From Paracoccaceae bacterium (GTDB lineage Bacteria > Pseudomonadota > Alphaproteobacteria > Rhodobacterales > Rhodobacteraceae): DNA of 9,191 bases. Under the pieces are notes generated by a model. The model was not told the DNA's origin. It did no database searches and worked only from the letters and a program-made list of their open reading frames with translations. The DNA lies in contig SLPP01000333.1 in the NCBI GenBank assembly GCA_007131945.1, forward strand, positions 1 to 9,191, read 5' to 3'. Position 1 is the stretch's first letter. Every line of letters starts with the position of its first letter. Both the position numbers and the translations under genes were made by a program. Shown piece after piece: positions 1-6,509 of this stretch.

Positions 1-1
1 C

Positions 2-46
2 CCCCTCGCCCCGCCGGGCCCCGGCCCCGCCATGCCCGCCCCCTGA
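2..46 (+). CDS. Possible C-terminal tail of an upstream gene (partial)
   Basis: One frame is open from the window edge to a TGA at 44-46 and would encode a short tail made almost only of Pro, Ala and Gly, ending AMPAP. The stop lies 3 bases before the first ATG and 15 bases before the second ATG of the ATPase gene, the spacing expected of a co-transcribed pair. With only 14 codons of very C-rich DNA, open reading by chance is likely, and nothing can be said about function. Known: stop-to-start gaps this short usually mean an operon. Inferred: the ATPase may be the second gene of an operon that begins outside this window. Confidence 0.25.
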   Translation, partial: PLAPPGPGPAMPAP

Positions 47-61
47 CCGATGGAGACCGAC

Positions 62-2311
62 ATGCACCACGACCTCACGATCCGTCCGACGACCCGCGTC
101 ACGTCCAAGCCGGCAAAGACGCCCCAACCCGCCCCGGGCTTCACCCTGTGCCGCTACCGCGTGACCAACTTCCGCTCGGTCGCCGATTCCGGCTGGCTCG
201 ACCTCGACCGCGTCACCGCGCTGATCGGCGTCAACGAATCCGGCAAGACCAACCTCCTCTTGCCCTTGTGGAAGCTCAACCCGACCGGCGACGGCGCCAT
301 CGAGCCCACCTCGGACTTCCCCAAGGCGCTCTTCGGCGCGATCCGCGAGGCGCCGGGCCGCTTCCAGTTCGTCACCGCCGAATTCGACACCGGCGCCGAG
401 GCCGCCACCCTGGCCGAGCTGGCCAAGATCCCGCCCGAGGCCGCGGCGCTGGTCAGCGTCGGGCGCTGCTACGACGGCAGCTACACGGTCAGCTTCCCGC
501 TGCACCTGCGCCGCACCCGCGCCGAGCGCGCCGCCATCGCCCGCGCCGTCGCCGCGGCGCAGGATGCCATCACCGACACCGTCATCCCGCTCGCCCAGAC
601 CGACCTGCACGCCGCCGCGACCGAGGCGCTCGACGCCATGCGCGCCGAGCTCGACGGCGAGACACAGCTTTCCGCCAACGACCTCATTCGCCTGCGCGAC
701 CGGGTGGCGGCGCTGATCCCCGCCGACCCGCCCGCGACCTCGGCCATCGTCGCCCGCCTGCGCGAGTTGCAGCGCGAGCTGGGCGAGCGGATGGCCGAGC
801 TTCTCGCCCCCGATCCCGGCCGGATCGAGGCGGTACGCGACGCCGTCCTCGCCCGCCTGCCGGCCTTCGTCTACTACTCGAACTACGGCAACCTCGATTC
901 AGAGATCTACCTGCCGCATGTCGTCGAGAACATGACCCGCCCCGATCTCGGCGCCAAGGAGGCCGCCAAGGTCCGCACCCTGCGCGTCCTCTTCGGCTTC
1001 GTCGGGCTCGAGGCCGGCGAGATCCTGCAACTCGGCCGCGACTTCCGCGACATCCGCGACGAGATCGAGGCGCGCACGCTTGCCGAGGAGGGCAGGATGG
1101 GCCTGATGCGCAACCTGATCGGCCGGCCGCGAGATCAGGACGGGCCCGACGCGCAGATGCTCGCCCGGATCGCCGAGGCCAAGCGCACCCGCTCGATCCT
1201 GCTGCAATCGGCGGGCACCAAGCTGACCGAGCGTTTCGCCGAGTGGTGGAAGCAGGGCGACTACCGCTTCCGGTTCGAGGCCGACGGCAACCATTTCCGC
1301 ATCTGGGTCGCCGATGCCCGGCGCCCGCAGGAGGTGGAACTGGAGAACCGCTCGACCGGGCTGCAATGGTTCCTCAGCTTCTTCCTCGTCTTCCTGCACG
1401 AAAGCAGCGGCGCGCATCGGGGCGCGGTGCTGCTGCTGGACGAACCCGGCCATTCGCTGCACCCGCTGGCGCAGCGCGACCTCTCGGCCTTCTTCGACGG
1501 GCTCGCGGCGACGAACCAGATCGTCTACACGACCCATTCGCCCTTCCTCGTCGATGCCGACCGGCTGGAGCGCGCGCGCAAGGTCTTCGTCGAGCGCGAC
1601 GGGTCGAGCCGCGTCAGCCGCGACCTGCGCAGCACCGAGGGCTCGGACAGCCAGCGCGGCGCGGGCTTCGCGGTGCAGGCCGCGCTCAGCATGTCGGTGG
1701 CCGAGGCGATGCTGGGCGGCGCCCGCCCGGTCCTGGTCGGCAGCCGGGTCGAGCAGACCTGCCTCTCGGCGATCAAGACGGTTCTCGTCGCCGCCGGCCG
1801 GCTGCGCCCCCGGCGCGAGATCGTCTTCGCCCCGGCGACCGGGCCGCGCGTCATGCAGGTCATGGCCGCCATCCTCGCCGGCGAGGAGACGGGCCTGCCG
1901 CCGGTGATCCTCGACGGCACCGAGGCGGGGCGCGCGCAGGCCGCCACCCTGACCGCCGCCAGCCATTCCGGCTGCCCCGAGCGGGTCATCGGCCTCGACA
2001 CCGTCATCGGGCTCGATGGCGCGCAGATCGAGGATCTTCTCGGCCCCGAACTGGTCGCCCCCCTCGTCGACCGCGTCGAGCGCCGGCCCGAGCGCCTGTT
2101 TGCCGACCGCGTCCGGCCCGGCCGTCCACTGGTTCCGCAGATCGAGGCCTGGGCCGCGGCCGAGGGTATCGAGCTTGCGCCCGACTGGCGGCTGAAACTG
2201 GCGCTCCGCGCGCGCAGGCGGCTTCTGGACCTCCGCGCCGACACGCTGCCGGAAGAAACGCTCGCCCGCTGGGCCGAGCTTCTCGGCCGGCTCGACCAGG
2301 ACGGCATCTGA
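62..2311 (+). CDS. OLD-like AAA-family ATPase with degenerate Toprim-like C-terminal region
   Basis: Large SMC/ABC-type ATPase of the OLD-like (AAA_15/AAA_21) group. Counting from ATG 50 (753 aa): an N-terminal strand with NFRSV at 40-44; Walker A GVNESGKT at 60-67; a helical insert at about 155-260 rich in Ala/Arg/Glu; an ABC-signature-like segment ENRSTGLQW at 432-440; Walker B AVLLLDEP at 459-466 (D464, E465); H-loop TTHSPF at 494-499 (H496). These imply a dimerising ATPase head. Residues 559-670 sit where OLD proteins carry a Toprim nuclease: PVLVGSRVEQ at 560-569 replaces the usual VEG glutamate motif, VILDG at 619-623 keeps one Asp, and IEDLL at 660-664 resembles the OLD Toprim tail. 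Start: ATG 62 has GGAG (52-55) six bases upstream; ATG 50 has no such site. Family roles include phage defence, as in OLD and Gabija GajA, but no partner gene is visible. The ATPase call is firm; nuclease activity is doubtful. Confidence 0.88.
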   Translation: MHHDLTIRPTTRVTSKPAKTPQPAPGFTLCRYRVTNFRSVADSGWLDLDRVTALIGVNESGKTNLLLPLWKLNPTGDGAIEPTSDFPKALFGAIREAPGRFQFVTAEFDTGAEAATLAELAKIPPEAAALVSVGRCYDGSYTVSFPLHLRRTRAERAAIARAVAAAQDAITDTVIPLAQTDLHAAATEALDAMRAELDGETQLSANDLIRLRDRVAALIPADPPATSAIVARLRELQRELGERMAELLAPDPGRIEAVRDAVLARLPAFVYYSNYGNLDSEIYLPHVVENMTRPDLGAKEAAKVRTLRVLFGFVGLEAGEILQLGRDFRDIRDEIEARTLAEEGRMGLMRNLIGRPRDQDGPDAQMLARIAEAKRTRSILLQSAGTKLTERFAEWWKQGDYRFRFEADGNHFRIWVADARRPQEVELENRSTGLQWFLSFFLVFLHESSGAHRGAVLLLDEPGHSLHPLAQRDLSAFFDGLAATNQIVYTTHSPFLVDADRLERARKVFVERDGSSRVSRDLRSTEGSDSQRGAGFAVQAALSMSVAEAMLGGARPVLVGSRVEQTCLSAIKTVLVAAGRLRPRREIVFAPATGPRVMQVMAAILAGEETGLPPVILDGTEAGRAQAATLTAASHSGCPERVIGLDTVIGLDGAQIEDLLGPELVAPLVDRVERRPERLFADRVRPGRPLVPQIEAWAAAEGIELAPDWRLKLALRARRRLLDLRADTLPEETLARWAELLGRLDQDGI

Positions 2312-2369
2312 CGCCAACGCGCGCCCGGCCGATCCCTGCCTTCGGCATCGCGCGCACGGAAAAGCCCCG

Positions 2370-2401
2370 GACCTGCGCGCTAGTCGGCTGGCGCGCAGGT
2401 C
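2370..2401 (+). terminator. Intrinsic terminator-like hairpin after the ATPase gene
   Basis: A perfect 11-bp stem pairs GACCTGCGCGC (2370-2380) with GCGCGCAGGTC (2391-2401) around a 10-base loop, 58 bases after the ATPase stop. The downstream run TTCGTTTG is only moderately T-rich. On the opposite strand the same hairpin is followed by CGGGGCTTTT, so it may work in both directions and could also block read-through from the minus-strand gene. Confidence 0.65.
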
Positions 2402-2708
2402 TTCGTTTGCGCGCTTCGCATCGTCCGGCACTGGCAGTGACCACGCTCGGCTCCGGGCGCGTTCGATCGGATTTCCGGCGTCGGCTCCGTGTCATGCGAC
2501 CGGCGACCGGAAGACGCGCGAAAGTCACTCCGACCCAAAATCTACCATATGTTGTGTGTGACTGGCGTTCTGAACCACAAGGCACGACGAGAAATACCGA
2601 CGCCCAAAAACGTCGATTTTTTTCACTTTTCCACCCGAAGATGTCGAAATTTTGCATCTGGGATCGGGAGAACGAGAAATCGCGACAATAATGACGGCCG
2701 AGGGCCAA
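2402..2708. other. Gene-free intergenic stretch with an AT-rich island
   Basis: No convincing gene is seen. The open frames crossing it have no ribosome-binding site and run into the flanking genes out of frame. From about 2530 to 2695 composition drops sharply in G+C, with runs such as A4 at 2537-2540, A5 at 2606-2610 and T7 at 2617-2623, unlike anything else in the window. Because both neighbours end here and no gene starts here, an ordinary promoter is not required. It may be an unannotated small RNA gene, a decayed insertion or simply a 3' spacer. No strong -35/-10 pair could be found on either strand. Confidence 0.5.
2598..2623 (+). terminator. Short terminator-like hairpin with a T7 tract
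   Basis: CGACG (2598-2602) and CGTCG (2611-2615) can pair around an 8-base loop CCCAAAAA, followed at once by ATTTTTTT (2616-2623). The stem is short, but the T tract is the best in the window. It lies about 200 bases beyond the hairpin that already closes the ATPase gene, so it could end an independent transcript such as a small RNA. That is an inference; no promoter was found. Confidence 0.4.
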
Positions 2709-2728
2709 AGCGTCCAACCGCGGACGCT
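2709..2728 (-). terminator. Second, distal terminator-like hairpin for the minus-strand membrane gene
   Basis: AGCGTCC (2709-2715) pairs with GGACGCT (2722-2728) around a 6-base loop. Read on the minus strand, the stem ends CGCT and continues TTGG, giving a short TTT run. It lies 22 bases beyond the stronger hairpin at 2751-2780 and looks like a tandem backup terminator. The T run is short, so termination here is not certain. Confidence 0.4.
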
Positions 2729-2750
2729 CGACCCCCATCCGGGCATGAAA

Positions 2751-2780
2751 AGAGCCGCCCGAACTCCCTCGGGCGGCTCT
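2751..2780 (-). terminator. Intrinsic terminator of the small membrane protein gene
   Basis: A perfect 12-bp stem, AGAGCCGCCCGA (2751-2762) with TCGGGCGGCTCT (2769-2780), encloses a 6-base loop. Read on the minus strand it ends GGCTCTTTTC, giving a T run at the stem base. It starts 31 bases after the stop codon of the gene at 2812-3159, where a rho-independent terminator is expected. Confidence 0.85.
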
Positions 2781-2811
2781 CGACGACGCCGGTTCGCGCC
2801 GGGCGGGCGCG

Positions 2812-3159
2812 TCAGGACGGGCTTGTGCGCGCGCTGCCCGCGGGCTCTGTCAGAAGACGCCGCCACAACCCTGCGCCAAGGATCGCACCACCGCCGGCCA
2901 GGTGAACCCAGAGCGTCGCCCCTCCCGTGGCAAAGGCGGCGACGATCATCAACGCCCCCGTGCCGACGAGAAGCAGGTAGTCGTAGGAAGCCGGCCACCA
3001 GATCGCCTTCGCGGCGACAAGGAGGCCGGCGAGCCCGAGAATGTAAGCCACGAATGCCGCGCCGCCGTAGAGGCCATAGGCGAGCGGGCTGAGGACGATC
3101 ATCAGACCGCCGAGAAGCGCAACGCCGCCCGCGGTCTTCATTTTCGAGAGCTGATTCAT
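2812..3159 (-). CDS. Small four-helix integral membrane protein, function unknown
   Basis: 115 aa from the preferred start. After a short N-terminus (MNQLSKMK) come four hydrophobic stretches at about residues 10-30, 34-54, 60-79 and 83-103, all long enough to span the inner membrane, then a short polar tail (TEPAGSARTSPS). Gly and Ala are frequent in the helices. No catalytic or metal-binding motif is visible and I do not recognise the family. Start: an ATG at 3165 lies only one base after GGGAG, too close; the second in-frame ATG at 3159 is seven bases from it, the normal spacing, so it is chosen. The gene stands alone on the minus strand, more than 200 bases from the sigma-operon end, and has its own strong terminator at 2751-2780. 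A promoter upstream could not be recognised; TTGAAC near 3232-3237 on the minus strand is a possible -35 without a good -10. Confidence 0.8.
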   Translation of the reverse strand: MNQLSKMKTAGGVALLGGLMIVLSPLAYGLYGGAAFVAYILGLAGLLVAAKAIWWPASYDYLLLVGTGALMIVAAFATGGATLWVHLAGGGAILGAGLWRRLLTEPAGSARTSPS

Positions 3160-3370
3160 CGACATTCTCCCTTCTGATCAAGTTGTGCCCGGCCCTAGGA
3201 ACCGTGCTCGCCACGCCGCTTGCGACAGGTCGTTCAAGGCGCCGAAGCCTGGGCTTTTCCGCCCCTGGGCGGCTTGGGTAGTTCCGTGAAGAAAGACGCG
3301 CGACCCGACCGCTTAATCCGTCCCCAGATGCCGTTCCCGAACCGTGGCGCTCGCGGGGACGGGCAGGCCG

Positions 3371-3868
3371 CTATCCGCGACGCGCTGTAGCCGCCGCCGG
3401 CGCGGTCGGCGCCTCTGACGCGCTCGGTGCGATCTCGAGTTCCAACCGCCGCGCGCCGTATCGGAAACCGACGCGACCGGGTTCCCCATGCCGGCAACGC
3501 AGGGTTACCTGCTCGAGCGGCTGGTCCGGGCCGGTGAACACGGGGAGATTCACCAGGCCACCCTTCCGCCAGGGCGCCTTGTCATCGATGCTCGACGCAG
3601 CCTCGAAACGGATCGTTACCGGCTCTGCGACGCCGGCAAGCTCGAACGGACCCAGGCTTACCGCCGCCGGGGTCGCGCGTTCGACAACCAGGCCCAGCGG
3701 CAATTCGATTTCCGGTGGACCCGGCGAGATTCCGCAGCCGATCAACGTGATCCGGGTCGAAGCCGGTGCCGCCTCGCCCCACCAGAAGGCTCCGGCGAAG
3801 ACACCAGCGGCCGCAGCGGTGGCGAATGCACCAAGCGTCGCGATCACTGACACGCTGCGGCGCATCAT
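3371..3868 (-). CDS. Unrecognised membrane-anchored or exported protein, third gene of the sigma/anti-sigma operon
   Basis: 165 aa (MMRRSVSV...). Residues 5-30 form one hydrophobic segment rich in Ala, Val and Phe, either a signal sequence or a single membrane anchor. The rest is mostly short beta-like stretches with a proline-rich start (SPGPPEIELPLG, 48-59) and two cysteines, C45 (LIGCG) and C125 (LRCRHG), which could pair in the periplasm. The C-terminus (about 147-165) is low-complexity Ala/Pro/Thr. I do not recognise the family. The start follows the anti-sigma stop by seven bases; no good Shine-Dalgarno is seen, so translation probably depends on coupling with the gene before it. The second ATG (3865) is equally possible. 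The frame stays open upstream to 4081, but that part is the anti-sigma gene read out of frame. Context suggests a sensor, a cofactor of the anti-sigma protein or an effector; this is inference. Confidence 0.7.
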   Translation of the reverse strand: MMRRSVSVIATLGAFATAAAAGVFAGAFWWGEAAPASTRITLIGCGISPGPPEIELPLGLVVERATPAAVSLGPFELAGVAEPVTIRFEAASSIDDKAPWRKGGLVNLPVFTGPDQPLEQVTLRCRHGEPGRVGFRYGARRLELEIAPSASEAPTAPAAATARRG

Positions 3869-3875
3869 GCGGCGC

Positions 3876-4673
3876 TCACATGCCGGCGAGCGCGGCGACG
3901 ATCTCGTCGGCGATGGCGGCGATCTGGATGTTGCTTGTTTCGGCGACCAGCGCGTAGTCGAGCGCGCCGTCGCTCCAGTATCCGACGGTGGTGCCGGCAA
4001 CGCTCGCGAGCCGGAACTCGTATTCGGGCTCCTCGGGCGGGTGCTGCGCGACGAGGACAGAGAGGCGGTTCTCCGTCGCATCCTCGTAGATCAGATAGAG
4101 AAGCGGTCCCGCCGCGGTGCCCAGAAGCCGGGATCCGACCAGTTCGAGCCCGAGCGCATCGAGCGAGGGGATCGCGAGTTCCTGGCCGAGTTTGGCCGAG
4201 GCCCACTGGATCGCCGCGTCGCTGGCCTCTGCCGGGAATTCGACGGGACGGAACCGGTCCTCGGCGAACACGCCATGCGCCCCCACCGCCTCGGCGACGT
4301 AGACGGGTAGCTGGTCTCCGGTCGGCGCGAACCGGGCCTGATACTGGCCATGCGCCAGCCATCCGGCGCTGACCAGGACAACGGAGGCCGCGACCTGGCG
4401 GATCCAACCCGGAACGCCCCAGTGCCGCCCCGAAAGCCGCTCGGCCAGCTTGCGTTCAAGCGCCGCGGTGCGCAGGTCGGTCGTGGATGGCTCGAGGGCA
4501 TCGGCGGCCTCGCGGATCAGTTCCTTCTGTTCCAGGAAGGCCTGAACGGTCGCGGCGGCCTCGGGATCGCGGGCAAGCCGCTCCTCGACCCGAGCCGCCT
4601 CTTCGGGGGTCAACTGACCGTCGACATAGGCCTGGAGTTCGTAATCGTCGTGTTCTTCGATGTCTCGTTGCAT
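3876..4673 (-). CDS. Membrane-bound anti-sigma factor (non-zinc type)
   Basis: 265 aa. The N-terminus DYELQAYVDGQLTPEEAARV (10-29) followed by an acidic/Ala helix matches the anti-sigma domain that captures ECF sigma factors. A single membrane span lies at about 92-108 (VAASVVLVSAGWLAHG), putting residues about 110-265 in the periplasm. The protein has no cysteine at all, so it is not a zinc-binding (ZAS, HxxxCxxC) anti-sigma; release must depend on proteolysis, a ligand or conformational change rather than thiol oxidation. The periplasmic part is larger than in minimal anti-sigmas and could bind a ligand or the product of the next gene. An ideal GGAGG lies five bases before the ATG and begins right after the TGA of the sigma gene (gap 10 bases), so the two are co-translated. 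The N-terminal role is well supported; the signal sensed is unknown. Confidence 0.85.
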   Translation of the reverse strand: MQRDIEEHDDYELQAYVDGQLTPEEAARVEERLARDPEAAATVQAFLEQKELIREAADALEPSTTDLRTAALERKLAERLSGRHWGVPGWIRQVAASVVLVSAGWLAHGQYQARFAPTGDQLPVYVAEAVGAHGVFAEDRFRPVEFPAEASDAAIQWASAKLGQELAIPSLDALGLELVGSRLLGTAAGPLLYLIYEDATENRLSVLVAQHPPEEPEYEFRLASVAGTTVGYWSDGALDYALVAETSNIQIAAIADEIVAALAGM

Positions 4674-4683
4674 GGCGACCTCC

Positions 4684-5190
4684 TCAGATCACGAGCCGGA
4701 GTTTCGTGACCTTCATCTCCCCCAGGAGCTCACGCAGCGCCTGACGGCCGCGACCGAGGCGGGACATGAAGGTGCCGATCGGGATGCCAAGGGCCTTCGC
4801 AGCGTCGGCATAGCTCATCTCCTCGAGCGCGACGAGCACGATCGGGCGGCGCTGCGCCTCGGGCAGTTGCTCGAGCGCGGCGAGAACCTGCTGAACCTCG
4901 ATCCGCCGGGTCTGATCGTCCTGGACCACGGGCTCCGGCAGGTCGAGGCGTGCCTCGCGGCGCACCTTCTTCTTGCGCACGTCGCTGATGAAGGCATTGT
5001 GCAGGATGCGGAAAAGCCAGACACGCAGGTCACCCCCCGGCTGCCATGTATCCGCAGCGGCGATGGCACGAGTCAGTGCGTCCTGGACCAGATCCTCGGC
5101 ATCATGCGCGTTTCGAGTCAGGACAAGGGCATAGCGCCTCAACCCGGCCACATGGCCGTGCAACTGGTTCAACACCTGATTTCGCGCCAT
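4684..5190 (-). CDS. ECF-type RNA polymerase sigma factor (sigma-70 family)
   Basis: 168 aa. Region 2 spans about 10-75, with the conserved DAEDLVQDALTRAI (30-43) and the -10-recognising helix RVWLFRILHNAFISDVRKKK (56-75). A short acidic linker follows, then region 4 at about 100-155, with LEQLPEAQRRPIVLV (106-120) and the helix-turn-helix YADAAKALGIPIGTFMSRL (127-145) that reads the -35. This two-domain size is typical of ECF sigmas. Start: ATG 5190 has AAGGAGG five bases upstream; the frame stays open to 5313, but that extension lacks a ribosome site and runs through the regulatory region. First gene of a three-gene minus-strand operon with its anti-sigma. ECF genes are usually autoregulated, yet I could not find a GGAAC-type -35 upstream, so its promoter motif may differ. 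Subgroup not assigned. Confidence 0.93.
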   Translation of the reverse strand: MARNQVLNQLHGHVAGLRRYALVLTRNAHDAEDLVQDALTRAIAAADTWQPGGDLRVWLFRILHNAFISDVRKKKVRREARLDLPEPVVQDDQTRRIEVQQVLAALEQLPEAQRRPIVLVALEEMSYADAAKALGIPIGTFMSRLGRGRQALRELLGEMKVTKLRLVI

Positions 5191-5217
5191 CGCGACCTCC
5201 TTCCGTTTCAACACATA

Positions 5218-5230
5218 CGCGGAAACCGCG
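5218..5230 (-). promoter_or_regulatory. Small hairpin in the sigma-factor mRNA leader
   Basis: CGCGG AAA CCGCG is a perfect 5-bp inverted repeat with a three-base spacer, 28 bases before the sigma ATG and just upstream of its Shine-Dalgarno. It could fold in the leader RNA or serve as a small protein site. With such a short G/C-only stem in GC-rich DNA, chance is a real alternative. Confidence 0.3.
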
Positions 5231-5260
5231 GCGCTAATCCGCACCACGTTTGACTTTATC

Positions 5261-5281
5261 GTGATCCACTTTGTGGATGAC
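5261..5281. promoter_or_regulatory. Operator-like palindrome between the sigma operon and the DUF2333 gene
   Basis: ATCCAC (5264-5269) and GTGGAT (5273-5278) are perfect inverted repeats around TTT. The symmetry extends outward as GTG...GAC with one mismatch, giving a 21-base dyad. It lies 71 bases before the sigma ATG and 105 bases before the DUF2333 ATG, in the most AT-rich part of this gap, next to TTGACT (5250-5255), a possible plus-strand -35 that lacks a good -10. The size and symmetry fit a dimeric repressor or activator site; which protein binds is unknown. Confidence 0.45.
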
Positions 5282-5287
5282 GCACGC

Positions 5288-5330
5288 CCCTCGCGCGTAA
5301 GGCCTTCGAACATTCAACATGCCGCGAGGG
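5288..5330 (+). promoter_or_regulatory. Long-loop inverted repeat in the DUF2333 leader
   Basis: CCCTCGCG (5288-5295) is repeated in inverted form as CGCGAGGG (5323-5330) with 27 bases between. It may form the first of two stems in the 5' leader of the DUF2333 transcript. Whether transcription starts upstream of it is unknown, so its role as RNA structure is an inference. Confidence 0.3.
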
Positions 5331-5334
5331 ACGA

Positions 5335-5362
5335 CGAGCCGTCTGGTGGTCATCACGGCTCG
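5335..5362 (+). promoter_or_regulatory. Leader hairpin just before the DUF2333 ribosome site
   Basis: CGAGCCGT (5335-5342) pairs perfectly with ACGGCTCG (5355-5362) around a 12-base loop. The stem ends 14 bases before the GGGGG run that acts as ribosome site (5376-5380). Its position is suitable for a translational or attenuation control, though it lacks a T tract. No known riboswitch class is recognised. Confidence 0.35.
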
Positions 5363-5385
5363 GCCCGGCGGTTCTGGGGGAAACG

Positions 5386-6417
5386 ATGTCCGATCCGGCT
5401 CTGCCGAACACCGACTTTGGGGCCACCCGTCCCGCTTGCTTGCCCGTCACGCGGCCGGGTCCGTTGCGCCGTGGGCTTCGTCGCGTCTTCGGCACTCGGC
5501 CGGGCACCGCCATACGACGCACGCTTGGCGGCCTCACGGTCGTACTGCTGCTCTGGTATGGCGTCATCGGCGGGCTGCTCATGCACCGGGTCGACGCGAA
5601 CCCCGATTTCGCGCCGCCTCACCCGGTCGACGGGGGCAGTCACGCCATCAACATGGCCGCGGCGCTGGTGACGCGCGAGGTCGACACCTACCGCTGGTCG
5701 GTGAACGATCCATGGTTCTTTCCGACCGCGTTTCTCGACAACATGCCGAATTTCCAGCAGGGCATGATGCGCGCGATCAGCCGGTTCTCGATCGAGATGA
5801 TGGACAAGGTCGGCCGCACCCGCGGAACTGCCCAGCTCGACGACGACCTCGAGCGCGCCGTCGGGCTACTGCAGTTCCCCGGCGATGTCTGGGTCCTCGA
5901 CCTCGACAAGTCCTGGCTTCCGGTCGTTCCGGCCGAAGTCCAGTATCGCGCCGCAGTGCGGGCGCTGAACGCCTACAACCAGCGGCGGGCGGCGGGCGTT
6001 GCGGTCTTCGAACGCCGTGCCGACGTGCTCGCGCTGGCGCTCGCCCGGCTCGGAGCCGACATGAACGCGCGCGCGGCGGTGCTTGACCGGCATGTGCAGA
6101 CCAGCCGGCGTACCATCGACTTCCGGGCCGACGACATCTTCTATTTCAACAAGGGGCTGCTCTATGCCTACTACATGGTCCTGCGCGAACTCGGGCGCGA
6201 CTTCGAGCCGGTGCTGGCAGGCGCGGGGACGATGCCGATCTGGGAACAGGCCATGGAGAGCCTGCGCAAGGCTTCGCGTTTGCGGCCGCTTGTCGTGCTG
6301 AACGCACCCGGGGACGACAGCCTGTTTGCCAATCACCTTTTCATGCAGGGCTTCTACATGAAGCGCGCGATCATGCAGCTCGACGAGGTCGTGCGCGTGC
6401 TCACGGTGCGGGGGTGA
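5386..6417 (+). CDS. DUF2333 family membrane-anchored protein
   Basis: 343 aa. A basic, proline-containing cytoplasmic N-terminus (1-46) precedes one membrane span at about 48-66 (LGGLTVVLLLWYGVIGGLL); the remaining ~275 residues are probably periplasmic. The segment VNDPWFFPTAFLDNMPNFQQ (106-125), the downstream GRTRG (143-147) with an acidic LDDDLERA, the SRRTIDFRADDIFYFNKG segment (240-257) and FFxxG-like FMQGFYMKRA (319-328) match what I know of the DUF2333 family, whose function is not established. Length agrees with the family (about 340-350 aa). Start: ATG 5386 follows GGGGG by five bases. It is divergent from the ECF sigma operon, with 195 bases of structured DNA between, so it might be a target of that sigma factor; this is inference. 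No enzyme motif is visible. Confidence 0.82.
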   Translation: MSDPALPNTDFGATRPACLPVTRPGPLRRGLRRVFGTRPGTAIRRTLGGLTVVLLLWYGVIGGLLMHRVDANPDFAPPHPVDGGSHAINMAAALVTREVDTYRWSVNDPWFFPTAFLDNMPNFQQGMMRAISRFSIEMMDKVGRTRGTAQLDDDLERAVGLLQFPGDVWVLDLDKSWLPVVPAEVQYRAAVRALNAYNQRRAAGVAVFERRADVLALALARLGADMNARAAVLDRHVQTSRRTIDFRADDIFYFNKGLLYAYYMVLRELGRDFEPVLAGAGTMPIWEQAMESLRKASRLRPLVVLNAPGDDSLFANHLFMQGFYMKRAIMQLDEVVRVLTVRG

Positions 6418-6509
6418 CCCGCGCCACAGGCCGATTTCGGCAACCCTGAAGGGATTAGATCGCCGTCTCGTGCGTCTGTTCGGTCAGAGATGAAGAAGGA
6501 GGCACCAAC

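Noticed and set aside
899..2431. 510-codon minus-strand open frame
   Set aside because: Antisense shadow of the ATPase gene, kept open by high-GC codon bias; no ribosome site or recognisable domain.
148..2691. 847-codon plus-strand open frame overlapping the ATPase
   Set aside because: Its product is a monotonous Arg/Pro/Ala/Gly string with no motif; it is the +2 shadow of the ATPase gene, which has all ATP-site motifs.
3260..3274. CCGCCC/GGGCGG inverted repeat as terminator of the sigma operon
   Set aside because: On the minus strand it is followed by AAAAG rather than a T run, and the stem is short; it lies about 100 bases past the stop. No convincing terminator of that operon was found.
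3534..4310. 258-codon plus-strand open frame
   Set aside because: Antisense to the anti-sigma and third operon genes; no domain and no ribosome site.
5191..5313. N-terminal extension of the sigma factor to an ATG at 5313
   Set aside because: The added 41 residues lack sigma features, no ribosome site precedes 5313, and AAGGAGG sits correctly before ATG 5190.
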